NCBI RefSeq assembly: GCF_003634575.1
Contig: NZ_RBLJ01000004.1
Coordinates: 806,001 to 870,000, forward strand
DNA: 64,000 nucleotides
Direction: 5' to 3'
Source of the DNA: Photorhabdus asymbiotica
GTDB lineage: Bacteria; Pseudomonadota; Gammaproteobacteria; Enterobacterales; Enterobacteriaceae
In this document: positions 17,466-27,108 of the stretch, piece after piece
Position numbering within the stretch: position 1 is the stretch's first letter
Layout: each line of letters starts with the position of its first letter
Notes under the pieces: generated by a model
What the model saw: the letters and a program-made list of their open reading frames with translations, nothing else
Database searches by the model: none
What the model was told of the DNA's origin: nothing
Position numbers and translations under genes: made by a program

Positions 17466-18554
17466 ATGAATAGAAAAAAAGTATTTGTACTTGTTATTGC
17501 GATGGCCAGCCTGCTTATGCTGGTGTTTTACGGGGTGTGGCACCGGTTACAGCCTTATTCCCCACATACTGTATTAAATCAGAAGGAACAATTAGCTGTG
17601 GATAAATTATTAGCAAACTTACAAACCCGTTGCATCGGTCGGTACTTGGTTGATCTGCCCGCAAATTATAGCGATACCGTGAATGCAGCGCGGGTGAATG
17701 ATAATTGGATAGAAACTCAACGGCTCTATTTGCCTGCTTTTGAACAACGTATCCAATTACGGGAACAGGCATTACGGCAGATGGAGACGTCATATCCCAT
17801 TGATATGCCCTATTTAAAAAATACTTATTCTGTCCCTCAGGGGATGAAAGGGATTATTTTTGAGCGTATGCAAAATCAAAGTGTCCCAGATGCGGTCAGA
17901 GTATTAGAAGCCCATATATATAGCAATGGCGTGGCGATTAAAGTGGAAATGAAAGCGACAAATGCTTCCGCTGCACGTTATGATAAAGATCGGCAGATTC
18001 ATCCTGATATTTATAATAATGATGTACCAACTAAACTGGCTGAACTGAGGGACTTATTATCCCGTATACAGGGACGTGCAGAAACGGAAATCCCGACGAC
18101 GGCGGGAAGTTGTATCTCCAATGCATTTATTGCTGATAACCAAAGTGATAAAGAAGATATAGGCTTATTGTATAAAACGAACCCGGATAATTATTTGAAT
18201 GTGAGAATTCAGACGAATAACTATATCCGGGAGAAAGACAGTATGCTGGAGCGCATTGATGTAATTAAAGCGGCCCTGTACCGGGGGCATATTTTCCGTA
18301 AAGGTGTGCGAAAAGTTAATGGGCTGGATACCGAGGAATTATTGGCGGTGGGGTTGCAGCAGATTAGTGATGATCCGCGTTATCAGTTTACATTATTGGC
18401 TAATGAGAAAACGGGTGGAAAAAAAACACCGGTATTTGATTTGACGGTGGTTAATGATGAAAAGATACCGACAGCCTATACCCAGAATGAAATAGTGGCA
18501 TTTTGGGATGCAATTAGCCAGACTCTCAGAGTCAGGCCGGGCGCTTTTAAATAG
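17466..18554 (+). CDS. Tli4-like immunity protein, copy 3
   Basis: The 362-residue protein has a central segment (METSYPIDMPYLKNTYSVPQ) intermediate between copies 1 and 2: it starts like copy 1 but has the SVPQGMKGIIFER form of copy 2, then its own variants (KATNASAARYDKDRQIHPDI). It therefore looks mosaic. The flanking parts are almost identical to the other copies at DNA level. It ends the array; a terminator-like hairpin follows at 18614-18653. The anchor has substitutions (MASLLMLVFY) not found in the other two. Confidence 0.8.
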   Translation: MNRKKVFVLVIAMASLLMLVFYGVWHRLQPYSPHTVLNQKEQLAVDKLLANLQTRCIGRYLVDLPANYSDTVNAARVNDNWIETQRLYLPAFEQRIQLREQALRQMETSYPIDMPYLKNTYSVPQGMKGIIFERMQNQSVPDAVRVLEAHIYSNGVAIKVEMKATNASAARYDKDRQIHPDIYNNDVPTKLAELRDLLSRIQGRAETEIPTTAGSCISNAFIADNQSDKEDIGLLYKTNPDNYLNVRIQTNNYIREKDSMLERIDVIKAALYRGHIFRKGVRKVNGLDTEELLAVGLQQISDDPRYQFTLLANEKTGGKKTPVFDLTVVNDEKIPTAYTQNEIVAFWDAISQTLRVRPGAFK

Positions 18555-18613
18555 CGATAAAAATATGCTTCAAATTAAAATCCTGATAGGAATATCTAGA
18601 TAACGGGAATGAG

Positions 18614-18653
18614 GGTGAATCAGGATGATAAAGCCTGATTATTCACTTTTCGT
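18614..18653 (+). terminator. Hairpin after the immunity array
   Basis: GTGAATCAGG and CCTGATTATTCAC pair with a small bulge, followed by TTTTCGTTT. A plausible terminator for the vgrG-tle-tli unit. Confidence 0.55.
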
Positions 18654-18762
18654 TTAATGGTGAAGATTGAATAAAGAATATTTGACTAAATTTATTGACG
18701 ATTGTGGCTATTCTCTCTGTGGGAGGCCGTTTTTTTAATAATGAATTAATGAGAGGTTCAAT

Positions 18763-18990
18763 GTGATTAAATTCGATTTTTGGGAGACAGTATTAATCTG
18801 TATTTTTCTTGCTTTCTATTATGCATGGCCGATCATCATGATTATTGATGGTTATGTCATTTATCGGACTGTGCAAGGCATTAAGCAAAAGAAATACAAA
18901 CGTCTCCTGTTTTTAATTCCGGTTGCGGCGTTACTGAGTGGGCCGCTTATTTATTTTTTCATTCAATGGCTAAAGATATGGCTCTATTAA
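18763..18990 (+). CDS. Small membrane protein (unknown)
   Basis: The 75-residue protein has two hydrophobic segments (about residues 8-35 and 49-69) separated by a basic stretch (KQKKYKRLL), suggesting a two-helix inner-membrane hairpin. Translation starts at GTG with GAGAGG upstream; the overlapping ATG one base earlier is stopped at once. No family is recognised. It stands between the immunity array and the PAAR remnant and could be an accessory T6SS or immunity-related protein, but position is the only evidence. Confidence 0.55.
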   Translation: MIKFDFWETVLICIFLAFYYAWPIIMIIDGYVIYRTVQGIKQKKYKRLLFLIPVAALLSGPLIYFFIQWLKIWLY

Positions 18991-19087
18991 GATTACAGTC
19001 AATAACGGGGTATCTCGGTATAACATATTATTTCCCGATACTTGAAGATTCATTCAATTATTTTGATAACCAAGAGAGGATATCCCC

Positions 19088-19267
19088 ATGTCTGCTATTG
19101 TTTATTTAGGTGATGCCACCGTTCGAAATGACAAAGTGATCACCGCTTCTTCAACAATATATTTCAACCGTAAAGGCCGTTCTGTAGTAGTGCAATATTG
19201 TTGTTGCCAGTGGAGGAGTTGTGTATTGAGTTCAATGTCTTATCACTATGTCGAGTTATTATCATGA
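19088..19267 (+). pseudogene. Truncated PAAR-type spike tip
   Basis: The first ~30 codons (MSAIVYLGDATVRNDKVI, then TASSTIYFNRKG) match the start of PAAR/DUF4150 proteins that sharpen the VgrG tip. After residue 32 similarity ends and a cysteine-rich unrelated stretch runs to a stop at 59 residues, with the metal-binding part absent. GAGAGGATAT before the ATG is a good ribosome-binding site. The stop overlaps the next start (ATGA at 19264-19267), so translation of the remnant may still be needed for the downstream gene. A small indel or deletion probably destroyed the PAAR. Confidence 0.6.
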
Positions 19268-20391
19268 GCTGGCCGATTCCTGAAATCCCCTCACTTCGCG
19301 TTGTGGCACCTGTGCGTTATGGGGTGTGGGGGATTATTTTACTGTTGATGCTAACGATAGGCACCGGCATAGCACTGATGCTGATAGAACCCCCCGATTT
19401 CTTGCAGGTTGTATTGCATGGCAGTCTGCCGGCCTTTTTCGGCTGGCTGATGTTATTTGGTGCGGCATTGAATCGCTATGAACGATTTTGTACCGCATCG
19501 CAAGCCTGGGAAGCGGCCAGTGAGGAAACTCATTTTCAGTGGCAGCAATGGAGCAGAAAGCAACTGGCGGTGGTTGGCAATGTGATTCTGACGCCAGAAC
19601 CGCAGGGCATTGCTCCTCTATTGGGGGAGCAGAAAAATATACCAGCCTTTCCCGATACCGGACGGGCGCTGTCTGTGCCATCAATGGATTTCCGGCAGTT
19701 ACTGGCGCAAGTGGATCAGGATTTTGAGCAACAGTGTCCGGGGTATCGCCAGCTTTTGCACACCATTTATCTCGCTGACGTTCCTTCGACGGATTTGTTC
19801 CATGATAGCGAGTGTGTGCAACAACTGTGGGGGATGGCGCCCACGCAAATAGAACACCGGGAGGCAATAACCTCGTTATACGATAAGGCTGCTTTTGAGG
19901 GGCTGATAATGGTTATCGCCTGCCAGTGCTGGCCTGTTACAGGGGGTAAAAAAGCGTACAGCGAATTTTTGTCTGCGCAGTTGTTTTCCTCGACGGCATT
20001 TGCCGCCCAGAAAAAGTTAAACATTCTGGCTGGCATGGGAAGGGAATTACCTTCAGTTCCGCAGGAAATAAAGAAAGATTTCAAGATGTTATTTGAATAT
20101 AACCGCATTGATAAAAGCAATATGCGGCATCTCTGGGTCACAGGAGTTTCTCAAGACGCGCTGACTGAACTAATGATGGAGGGTCATGATAGCCCATTCC
20201 ATTTTGCCCCGGAAAATCCTGTGCATTTAATTGACCGTACTTTTGGTCCGCCGGGGCCGCTGTCGGTGTTTCTGGCCTCAGCCATGCTGACGGAGGCCGT
20301 TGGCCTGACAAACAGTGACCATATTATTATCAATCAATTACCTGAGGGTAACGCGATACTTTATTTAATGACGAAGGAATTACATTTATGA
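19264..20391 (+). CDS. T6SS-associated inner-membrane protein upstream of tssM
   Basis: The 375-residue protein (MSWPIPEIPSLRVV...) has two transmembrane segments close together (about residues 22-42 and 50-67) and a large C-terminal part with many Trp and Gln. I do not recognise a named family, but genes of this kind precede tssM (vasK) in several enterobacterial T6SS clusters. The ATG at 19264 is preferred over an upstream TTG because it overlaps the PAAR-remnant stop in ATGA fashion and gives the usual topology. The gene ends overlapping the tssM start (ATGA, 20388-20391). A role with TssM in the membrane complex is inferred from this coupling. Confidence 0.65.
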   Translation: MSWPIPEIPSLRVVAPVRYGVWGIILLLMLTIGTGIALMLIEPPDFLQVVLHGSLPAFFGWLMLFGAALNRYERFCTASQAWEAASEETHFQWQQWSRKQLAVVGNVILTPEPQGIAPLLGEQKNIPAFPDTGRALSVPSMDFRQLLAQVDQDFEQQCPGYRQLLHTIYLADVPSTDLFHDSECVQQLWGMAPTQIEHREAITSLYDKAAFEGLIMVIACQCWPVTGGKKAYSEFLSAQLFSSTAFAAQKKLNILAGMGRELPSVPQEIKKDFKMLFEYNRIDKSNMRHLWVTGVSQDALTELMMEGHDSPFHFAPENPVHLIDRTFGPPGPLSVFLASAMLTEAVGLTNSDHIIINQLPEGNAILYLMTKELHL

Positions 20392-23300
20392 AAGCGAATC
20401 ACTACCACCATGGCCTTTGGGGATATGTTTTTATTACTCTGAGTCTGGCCGGAGTATTTTTTTTGCTGATTTATCTTAATCAAACGTTGCTGGCGGAAAA
20501 AGGGCTGCTTGAACTCGCGTGGTATGCCGGTGCTGTGGTTTCTCTGGTCATACTGACCGGTTTATTGGGCAGCAAGATCTGGGAGCATATATGGCAAAAT
20601 AAAGCACAACAAAAATTCCGGCCAGAGACTCAACAGGCCAAGATTATCCCCAGTCAGTCTGCGTTAATACTGAGTGAATTAGGTGCCCGCCTGCACCGCC
20701 GTTACGGTCGGTTCTGGTGGTTCAAAGTGCGTATTTTGCTGGTGATGGGGGAGGGGGAACAGGTGGAGGCGATTGCGCCGGGGCTGACTGCCGGACACTG
20801 GCTGGAGGGCCATCGCACGCTGTTGGTGTACGGCGGCAGTGTGCAGAGTGAGCCGGATGCTGCCCAGTTGGCGGCCCTGCGTCGGTTGCGCCGTTTCCGG
20901 CCACTGAATGGGGTGGTTTGGGCGCTGACCGAAACCCAGAGTGCCCAGCCGGTTTTGATGGACAAGGCGCTGCGGATGTTACAGAAACAGGCCCAGCAGT
21001 TACGCTGGCAGGCACCGGTTTATTTGTGGCAGGTGTGTCACAGTGTCTGGTCGCAGGAAGACCGTGTCACTCAGCCGGTGGGCTGCTTTTTCCCGGAACG
21101 CACGACACCGGAAGCGGTGGCGGCACAATTACAGCGACTGATTGACCCGATGCGCCGGCAGGGCATGCAGCAACTGTTGGCAAAAAATGCCCATGATTTT
21201 CTGTATCGCCTGTCGTCTACTTTGGAAAAGCAGGGAATGGCTCACTGGCGTGATGTGCTGACGCCGGTATTGCAGGAATATGCGGATGTCGTGTTGTTGC
21301 GGGGGCTGATGTTCAGTCTGCCGGTCAGAGTCAATCAAGATGGCGCGCCCCAGAGCTGGCTGCCGGACCCGGTATGGCAGGGGGTACTCAGTGACTGCCG
21401 GCAGGCCCCCGGCAGACGGCTGGGATGGGTTCAGAAACGGCAGGTTTATCACGGCCTGATGGCGTTGGCGTTGTTGTGGGGGGCGGGTATGGTGCTGTCA
21501 TTTTTCAGCAACCGCGACCAGATAATGGTCGTCCAGGCGGCGGTGGCGGACCTGAAAACGCACCCGGCCGCATCCGGGGCTGAACTGATGGCGTTAAACA
21601 CGCTGCGCAATGAAGTGGGCCGGTTGCAGTCCCGGGTGGAACACGGGGCGCCCTGGTATCAGCGTTTTGGTCTGAATCAGAATGAGACGCTGCTGGCGAG
21701 GGTGATGCCGGATTACACCGAAGTGAATAACCGGCTGATACGGGATAAAGCCGCGGCGGTGTTGCAGGCGAAACTGAGAGCGCTGGTGAATTTACCGCCG
21801 AACAGTCCGCTGTGGGCGAATCGGGCGACAGCCGGTCATGACCTGTTGAAAGCCTACCTGATGATGGCCCGCCCGGAGAAAGCGGAGGGGGCATTTTTAA
21901 CCCGGATACTCAGTGAAAATGAACCGGCCCGGGCCGGGATTGCGTCGGGTATCTGGCTGAGTGCGGTGCCGGATTTATGGGATTTTTACGCGCACAATCT
22001 GGCGGCCCATCCGGCATGGAAAATCACCCCGGATACGGACTTAATCCGGCAGGTGCGTCAGAAACTGTTGACCCAGTTAAGCCGTCACAATGCGGATGCC
22101 ACGCTCTACCAGCAGATGCTGCAATCGGTGGCGAAGGATTATGCGGACTTGACGCTGAGGCAGATGACCGGCGACACGGAAGCGGCGCGGTTGTTTACCA
22201 CGGATAAAGTGGTGCCGGGGATGTTTACCCGTCAGGCATGGGAAGGGCAGATACAGACAGCGATTGATAAGGCGGTGGCTTCCCGGCGTGAAGCGATTGA
22301 CTGGGTGCTGAGTGACCGCCATCAGACCGTCCCGGCGGCGGTGTCACCGGCGGAGCTGAAAGCCCGGCTGACCGAACGTTACTTTACGGATTTTGCCGGG
22401 GCGTGGCAGACGTTTCTGAACAGCCTGCGCTGGAATACAGCCCAGAGTCTGTCGGCGGTGGTCGACCAGTTAACCCTGATGGCGGATGCGCGTCAGTCCC
22501 CGCTGATAGCGTTGATGAACACGGTGGCGTATCAGGGGCAGACGGGTCAGCAAGGCGCCACGTTATCGGATTCACTGGTGAAATCGGCGAAAGCGCTGTG
22601 GAATAAAAAAACGCCCCCGGGGATTGTCCCGCAGGCGGCAGGCACGCCGGGACCAATGGAGGCGACCTTTGGGCCACTGCGGGCATTGATGGGAGACAGT
22701 CAGACGGACGGGGGAATGAAGGCGGATAGCAGCCTGAATTTACAGACCTTTCTGACGCGGGTCACACAGGTGCGACTGACACTGCAACAGATGAACACCA
22801 GTGATGACCCGCCGGCCATGGCGAATACGCTGGCCCGGGCGGTATTTACCGGGAAAAGCACGGCGTTGACAGAGACGCAGGGTTATGGGCGTCTGATAGC
22901 GGCCAGTCTGGGGGAACAATGGCAGGGGTTGGGTCAGACGCTGTTCGTGCAGCCGTTAACGCAGGCGTGGCAGGGGGTACTGAACCCGGCGGCGGCGAAT
23001 CTGAATACGCAGTGGCAGACGGCGATAGTGGACAGCTGGAACAGGGCGTTTGCGGGGCGTTATCCGTTTGCTGGGGGGGAGAGTGAAGTGTCGTTACCGA
23101 TGCTGGGGCAGTTTATCCGGTCGGATTCGGGGCGGATAGAGCAGTTTCTGAACCGTCAGCTAGGCGGGATACTGCATAAAGCGGGCAACCGTTGGAGGGT
23201 GGATGAGGTGAACAGTCAGGGGTTGCGGATTAACCCGCGGTTTTTGCAGGCGGTGAATCAGCTGAGTCAGTTATCGGATGTGCTGTTTGCGGATGGCAGT

Positions 23301-23753
23301 CAGGGGTTACGGTTTGAGCTGCGGGCGAGAGCGGTGCGGGATGTGGCGGAAACTGACCTGACGATAGACGGCCAGCCGCTGCGTTACTTTAACCAGATGG
23401 AAAGCTGGCAGCGTTTTCGCTGGCCGGGGGAGACTTACCGACCGGGGGTGATGCTGAGCTGGACGAGTGTGAATGCGGGGTCCCGTTTATTTGGGGATTA
23501 TCAGGGGAACTGGGGGCTAATTCGCTGGCTGGCGCAGGCGAAAGTGGAGAGGCTGGATGAGAGTCGTTATCAGTTAACGTTTATGGCCCCGGATGGTTTG
23601 CCGCTGAGGTGGATTTTACGCACGGAAATGGGGAGTGGCCCGCTGGCGTTGCTGAAACTGCGGGGCTTTCAGTTGCCGAAGGCGATTTTTGAGGTGGCAC
23701 CGGGTCAAGAGAGGCCAGCCGAGACGACTGATGAGGACTGGGCGGCGGAATAA
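20388..23753 (+). CDS. tssM: Type VI secretion membrane complex protein TssM (IcmF/VasK)
   Basis: The 1121-residue protein has two N-terminal transmembrane helices (about residues 10-33 and 42-62), a cytoplasmic domain, a third helix near residues 355-372 and a large periplasmic part ending in an all-beta domain. Segments such as RQAWEGQIQTAIDKA and FNQMESWQRFRWPGE are typical of IcmF/TssM. TssM spans the inner membrane and forms the T6SS channel with TssJ and TssL. Where many homologues have a GTP-binding P-loop, this protein reads ILLVMGEGEQVEAIAPGL, so Walker A is absent. No other core T6SS gene is in the window, so it is isolated beside effector modules. GC content is clearly higher than in the flanking DNA. 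Confidence 0.9.
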   Translation: MKANHYHHGLWGYVFITLSLAGVFFLLIYLNQTLLAEKGLLELAWYAGAVVSLVILTGLLGSKIWEHIWQNKAQQKFRPETQQAKIIPSQSALILSELGARLHRRYGRFWWFKVRILLVMGEGEQVEAIAPGLTAGHWLEGHRTLLVYGGSVQSEPDAAQLAALRRLRRFRPLNGVVWALTETQSAQPVLMDKALRMLQKQAQQLRWQAPVYLWQVCHSVWSQEDRVTQPVGCFFPERTTPEAVAAQLQRLIDPMRRQGMQQLLAKNAHDFLYRLSSTLEKQGMAHWRDVLTPVLQEYADVVLLRGLMFSLPVRVNQDGAPQSWLPDPVWQGVLSDCRQAPGRRLGWVQKRQVYHGLMALALLWGAGMVLSFFSNRDQIMVVQAAVADLKTHPAASGAELMALNTLRNEVGRLQSRVEHGAPWYQRFGLNQNETLLARVMPDYTEVNNRLIRDKAAAVLQAKLRALVNLPPNSPLWANRATAGHDLLKAYLMMARPEKAEGAFLTRILSENEPARAGIASGIWLSAVPDLWDFYAHNLAAHPAWKITPDTDLIRQVRQKLLTQLSRHNADATLYQQMLQSVAKDYADLTLRQMTGDTEAARLFTTDKVVPGMFTRQAWEGQIQTAIDKAVASRREAIDWVLSDRHQTVPAAVSPAELKARLTERYFTDFAGAWQTFLNSLRWNTAQSLSAVVDQLTLMADARQSPLIALMNTVAYQGQTGQQGATLSDSLVKSAKALWNKKTPPGIVPQAAGTPGPMEATFGPLRALMGDSQTDGGMKADSSLNLQTFLTRVTQVRLTLQQMNTSDDPPAMANTLARAVFTGKSTALTETQGYGRLIAASLGEQWQGLGQTLFVQPLTQAWQGVLNPAAANLNTQWQTAIVDSWNRAFAGRYPFAGGESEVSLPMLGQFIRSDSGRIEQFLNRQLGGILHKAGNRWRVDEVNSQGLRINPRFLQAVNQLSQLSDVLFADGSQGLRFELRARAVRDVAETDLTIDGQPLRYFNQMESWQRFRWPGETYRPGVMLSWTSVNAGSRLFGDYQGNWGLIRWLAQAKVERLDESRYQLTFMAPDGLPLRWILRTEMGSGPLALLKLRGFQLPKAIFEVAPGQERPAETTDEDWAAE

Positions 23754-24208
23754 GGCAGATAGCTCTGGTTTGGAAATTATCCGTATGTTGTTCATTACCG
23801 CACTGATTTATCACCATGACGCAGTGAAAATAATGACAGCGGGCGGTCACCGGTAAAATAGGGATAAATTGAGTCGATAGGATAATAATATTCTGATTAA
23901 TGTATCGTGCTTTATTCGTGGATGGATAGACTGGCAACAAAATTATTTTTGTTGCCCAGTTTCAACCGACATCGTTTATTTTCATTCGCATAAATTAATT
24001 GATAATCATTCTTTTTCTCACGCTGATTTTATTGTATCTATTGCTGGCCTGAAAAATAATAGACCTTGTTCGCGGGTGTGATGTCATTTATTGAAAGAAA
24101 TAAATTATGCGATTTTCATTATCATGGCATTGTTCGGCAATAATCGAATTTTTCCGCCCTGCTATCTTACGAAGATACATGCCATCTTTTTATTCAACAA
24201 AAGGTATG
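23754..24208. other. Intergenic region after tssM
   Basis: No gene is supported. The T6SS unit may end near 23760-23860, but no strong terminator is evident. At 23998-24012 ATTGATAATCATTCT matches the element at 10188-10203. Confidence 0.5.
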
Positions 24209-27108
24209 TCGTTTAGGTTTGATTGATATATTGTGTGTTTAATATGGTGATGTTCAGTCTTTACGGCTGACCTGATTTAAACAAAAAGTGCTTTCTGACA
24301 AAAATTATCTTGATTTTATACTAATCTGTTTAGAAAATCGCCGGGGTTAAGAAATAACTGATTGGGTCAGTGTGAATATTTATTTTGACGGACATGATCG
24401 CTTTGCTCTTATTTTCTGCCGGCTAAAGGTCTGCTTGGAAATAGCGGGATTCGGTTTTTCATTGCTGCAATGCGTGATGACATCACCAGGATATTTTGCG
24501 TTTTGTTTTATGACTGAGGCGGGGTTGGTGGTACCACGTTTTCAAGCCGAAATATCCCAATCCCATCTTAATATTATACCCAATAGATTTCAATTTGCAG
24601 CGCGGCGGCAAATGAACGCATCCCCAGGAGCATAGATAACTCTGTGACTGGGGTAAGTGAAAGCAGCCAACAAAGCAGCAACTTGAAAGATGAAGGGGAT
24701 AAATGGGATTGGCATACCCGTAATAGACAAAGAAAAGTGGCATGGCCGCTGAGAGTATTTCTCGAATATCGCTTTTATCTTTTACTGAAATAACGGAGAG
24801 CCCGCCATGACTGTTTCAACCCCGGCGCTTATCTTTGAGCACAATCGCTACAAACTCGACGTACGGAAGAACACCGCGCCGCTGGATATCCTGGCCTTTA
24901 CCGGGCGGGAAGCATTAAGCCAGCCTTTTTGTTACACCATTGAATTCACCAGCCCGGTGAAAACGATTGAGCCGGGGCAGATGCTGATGCATAAAGCGGC
25001 GTTTACCCTGCACTCGCCGCGGGTGAATCCCGGTATCCGGGGCATGCCGATAATCCCGCCCATGCCGCTGCGCACCCTTTACGGCGTGATTAGCCGTTTC
25101 AGATTGCTGTCTACCTCGCATGACGAAAGCCGGTATGAAGTGACACTGGTGCCCCGGCTGGCGCTGTTGGCGAACAGTCATCAGTCGGCGATTTACCAGA
25201 ATATGTCGGTGCCGGAAATCGTGGAAAAAATCCTGCGGGAGCGGCACGGCTTCCGGGGCCAGGATTTTCTGTTCACGCTGGCGCGCACCTACCCGAAGCG
25301 GGAACAGGTGATGCAGTACGGCGAGGATGACCTGCGATTTGTGCAACGGCTGCTGGCGGAAGTGGGTATCTGGTACAAACTGACGGCGGACGAACGGCTG
25401 AAAATTGACGTGGTGGAGTTTTACGACAAACAGCGTCACTACCAGTTTAACGTGTACCTGCCGGCTCTGGACCCGTCGGGCATGCATGGCCGGGACACAG
25501 ATGCGGTGTGGGGTATGGAAACTGCGCATCAGGTGGTGGAGGGGAAAATCCAGACCCGGGATTACAACTACCGCGATGCTTTGCCGCAATACGGGATGGA
25601 TGTCGAGGCGGATGTGACGCGGGGGGACCCGACGGTTTACGGGGAAGCGTATCACTACATCAATAACTACCAGGCACTGGGAAACCGTTATGCCCTTGAG
25701 CCGGAAGCGGAAAGTGGGGTGTTTTATGCCCGGCTGCACCATGAGCGCTATCTGAATCAACAGACGCGGCTGCGGGGGTTAACCAGTTCGCCGACGCTGG
25801 TACCGGGGCAGGAATTGAAAGTGCAGGGTGAGGCGCCCGACGTGTTTCGTCGAGGGGTGATTATCACCGAGATAACCAGCAGCGCCCGCCGGGATGAAAG
25901 TTTTGTCATGGCGTTTACCGCCATCCCCTATTCAGAAACGGTGTGCTTCCGCCCGGCATTCATTCCGAAACCGGTGATGGCGGGGACGCTGCCGGCGCGG
26001 GTAAGCAGTACCACCGTGAATGACGCCTACGGGGATATCGACAAAGACGGATTGTATCGGGTGTCGTTTGACTTTGACCGGGCGACGTGGCCGCAGGGGG
26101 GAGAAAGCCTGTGGGTACGATTGGCTAGACCCTATGCGGGTGACACCTACGGTTTTCACTGGCCGTTGCTGATAGGCACGGAAGTGGCGATAGCATTTGA
26201 AGGGGGCGACCCGGATCGGCCTTATATCGCCCACGCGCTGCATGACTCGAAACACCCGGACCCCGTCACGCTGTACAACTACAAACGTAACGTCTTGCGC
26301 ACGCCGGCGAATAACAAATTACGGATGGATGACGAGCGCGGGAAGGAGCACATCAAACTCAGTACCGAATATGGCGGCAAGAGCCAGCTCAATCTGGGGC
26401 ATCTGGTGGACAGTCAGCGTCCGCACCCGAATAAACGGGGGGAAGGCTTTGAGCTGCGTACCGATGACTGGGGGGCAATCCGGGCGGGTAAGGGGTTGTT
26501 TATCAGTGCGGATAAACAGGCGGCTGCCGGGGGACCGGTGCTGGAGATGCAGGTGGCAATTAGTCAATTACAGCAGGCGCAGGCGTTAACGGAAGCCTTA
26601 CGCGGTGCGGCAGAAACCGCCCAAGCTGAACTGGCGGATTTGCAGCACCAGAAAGCGTTATTAAATGACACCTTAACGGAGCTGAAAAAATCGGCGCTGT
26701 TACTTTCCGCGCCGGAGGGGATTGCCCAAACGACGGCGAAAAGTCTGCAATTGTCTGCGGGGGACAATGTCATTGCCACCAGTGGTAAAAATACTGATTT
26801 CAGCGTACTGAAAAAATTCACGGTGGCTGCCGGTGGGATGATCAGCCTGTTTGCTGAAAAGCTGGGGATCAAATTGTTTGCCAGTCGAGGTCGGGTAGAG
26901 ATTCAGGCGCAGGGTGATGCGATGGGACTTGAGGCGTTGAAAGACATCACGGTAAGCAGTCATGAAGGCAAAGTGATCATCAGTGCAAAACAGGAGATTT
27001 TGCTGGCCTGTGGCGGGGGATATATTCGGATTGGCAACGGGCAGGTGGAATGCGGTGCTCCGGCTCACATTATCCAGCGGGCAGGGGAATGGCAGAAGTT
27101 TGGTGGAC
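24209..27108 (+). repeat. Large direct repeat, copy B (vgrG upstream region and vgrG body)
   Basis: Counterpart of 10507-13285. Identity covers the leader and the first ~765 codons of vgrG and then stops abruptly. The leader carries one ERIC element that copy A lacks. Confidence 0.85.
24577..24699 (+). repeat. ERIC element 4, inserted in the vgrG leader with TA duplication
   Basis: Copy A reads AATATTAAATGGG at 10871-10883. Here the same sequence is split after AATATTA, and a 123-bp ERIC follows, starting TACCCAATAG and ending GAAGGGGA; then TAAATGGG resumes. The TA at 24575-24576 is repeated at 24700-24701, consistent with insertion into a TA dinucleotide. Confidence 0.9.

Larger units (their letters stand above)
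15118..18554 (+). repeat. Three-copy tandem repeat of the immunity gene
   Basis: The repeat unit is about 1.17 kb (starts at 15118, 16289 and 17466). The 91-bp intergenic segments (16198-16288 and 17375-17465) are almost identical, so the array arose by tandem duplication of gene plus spacer, followed by divergence or gene conversion limited to the centre of the gene. Confidence 0.9.
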
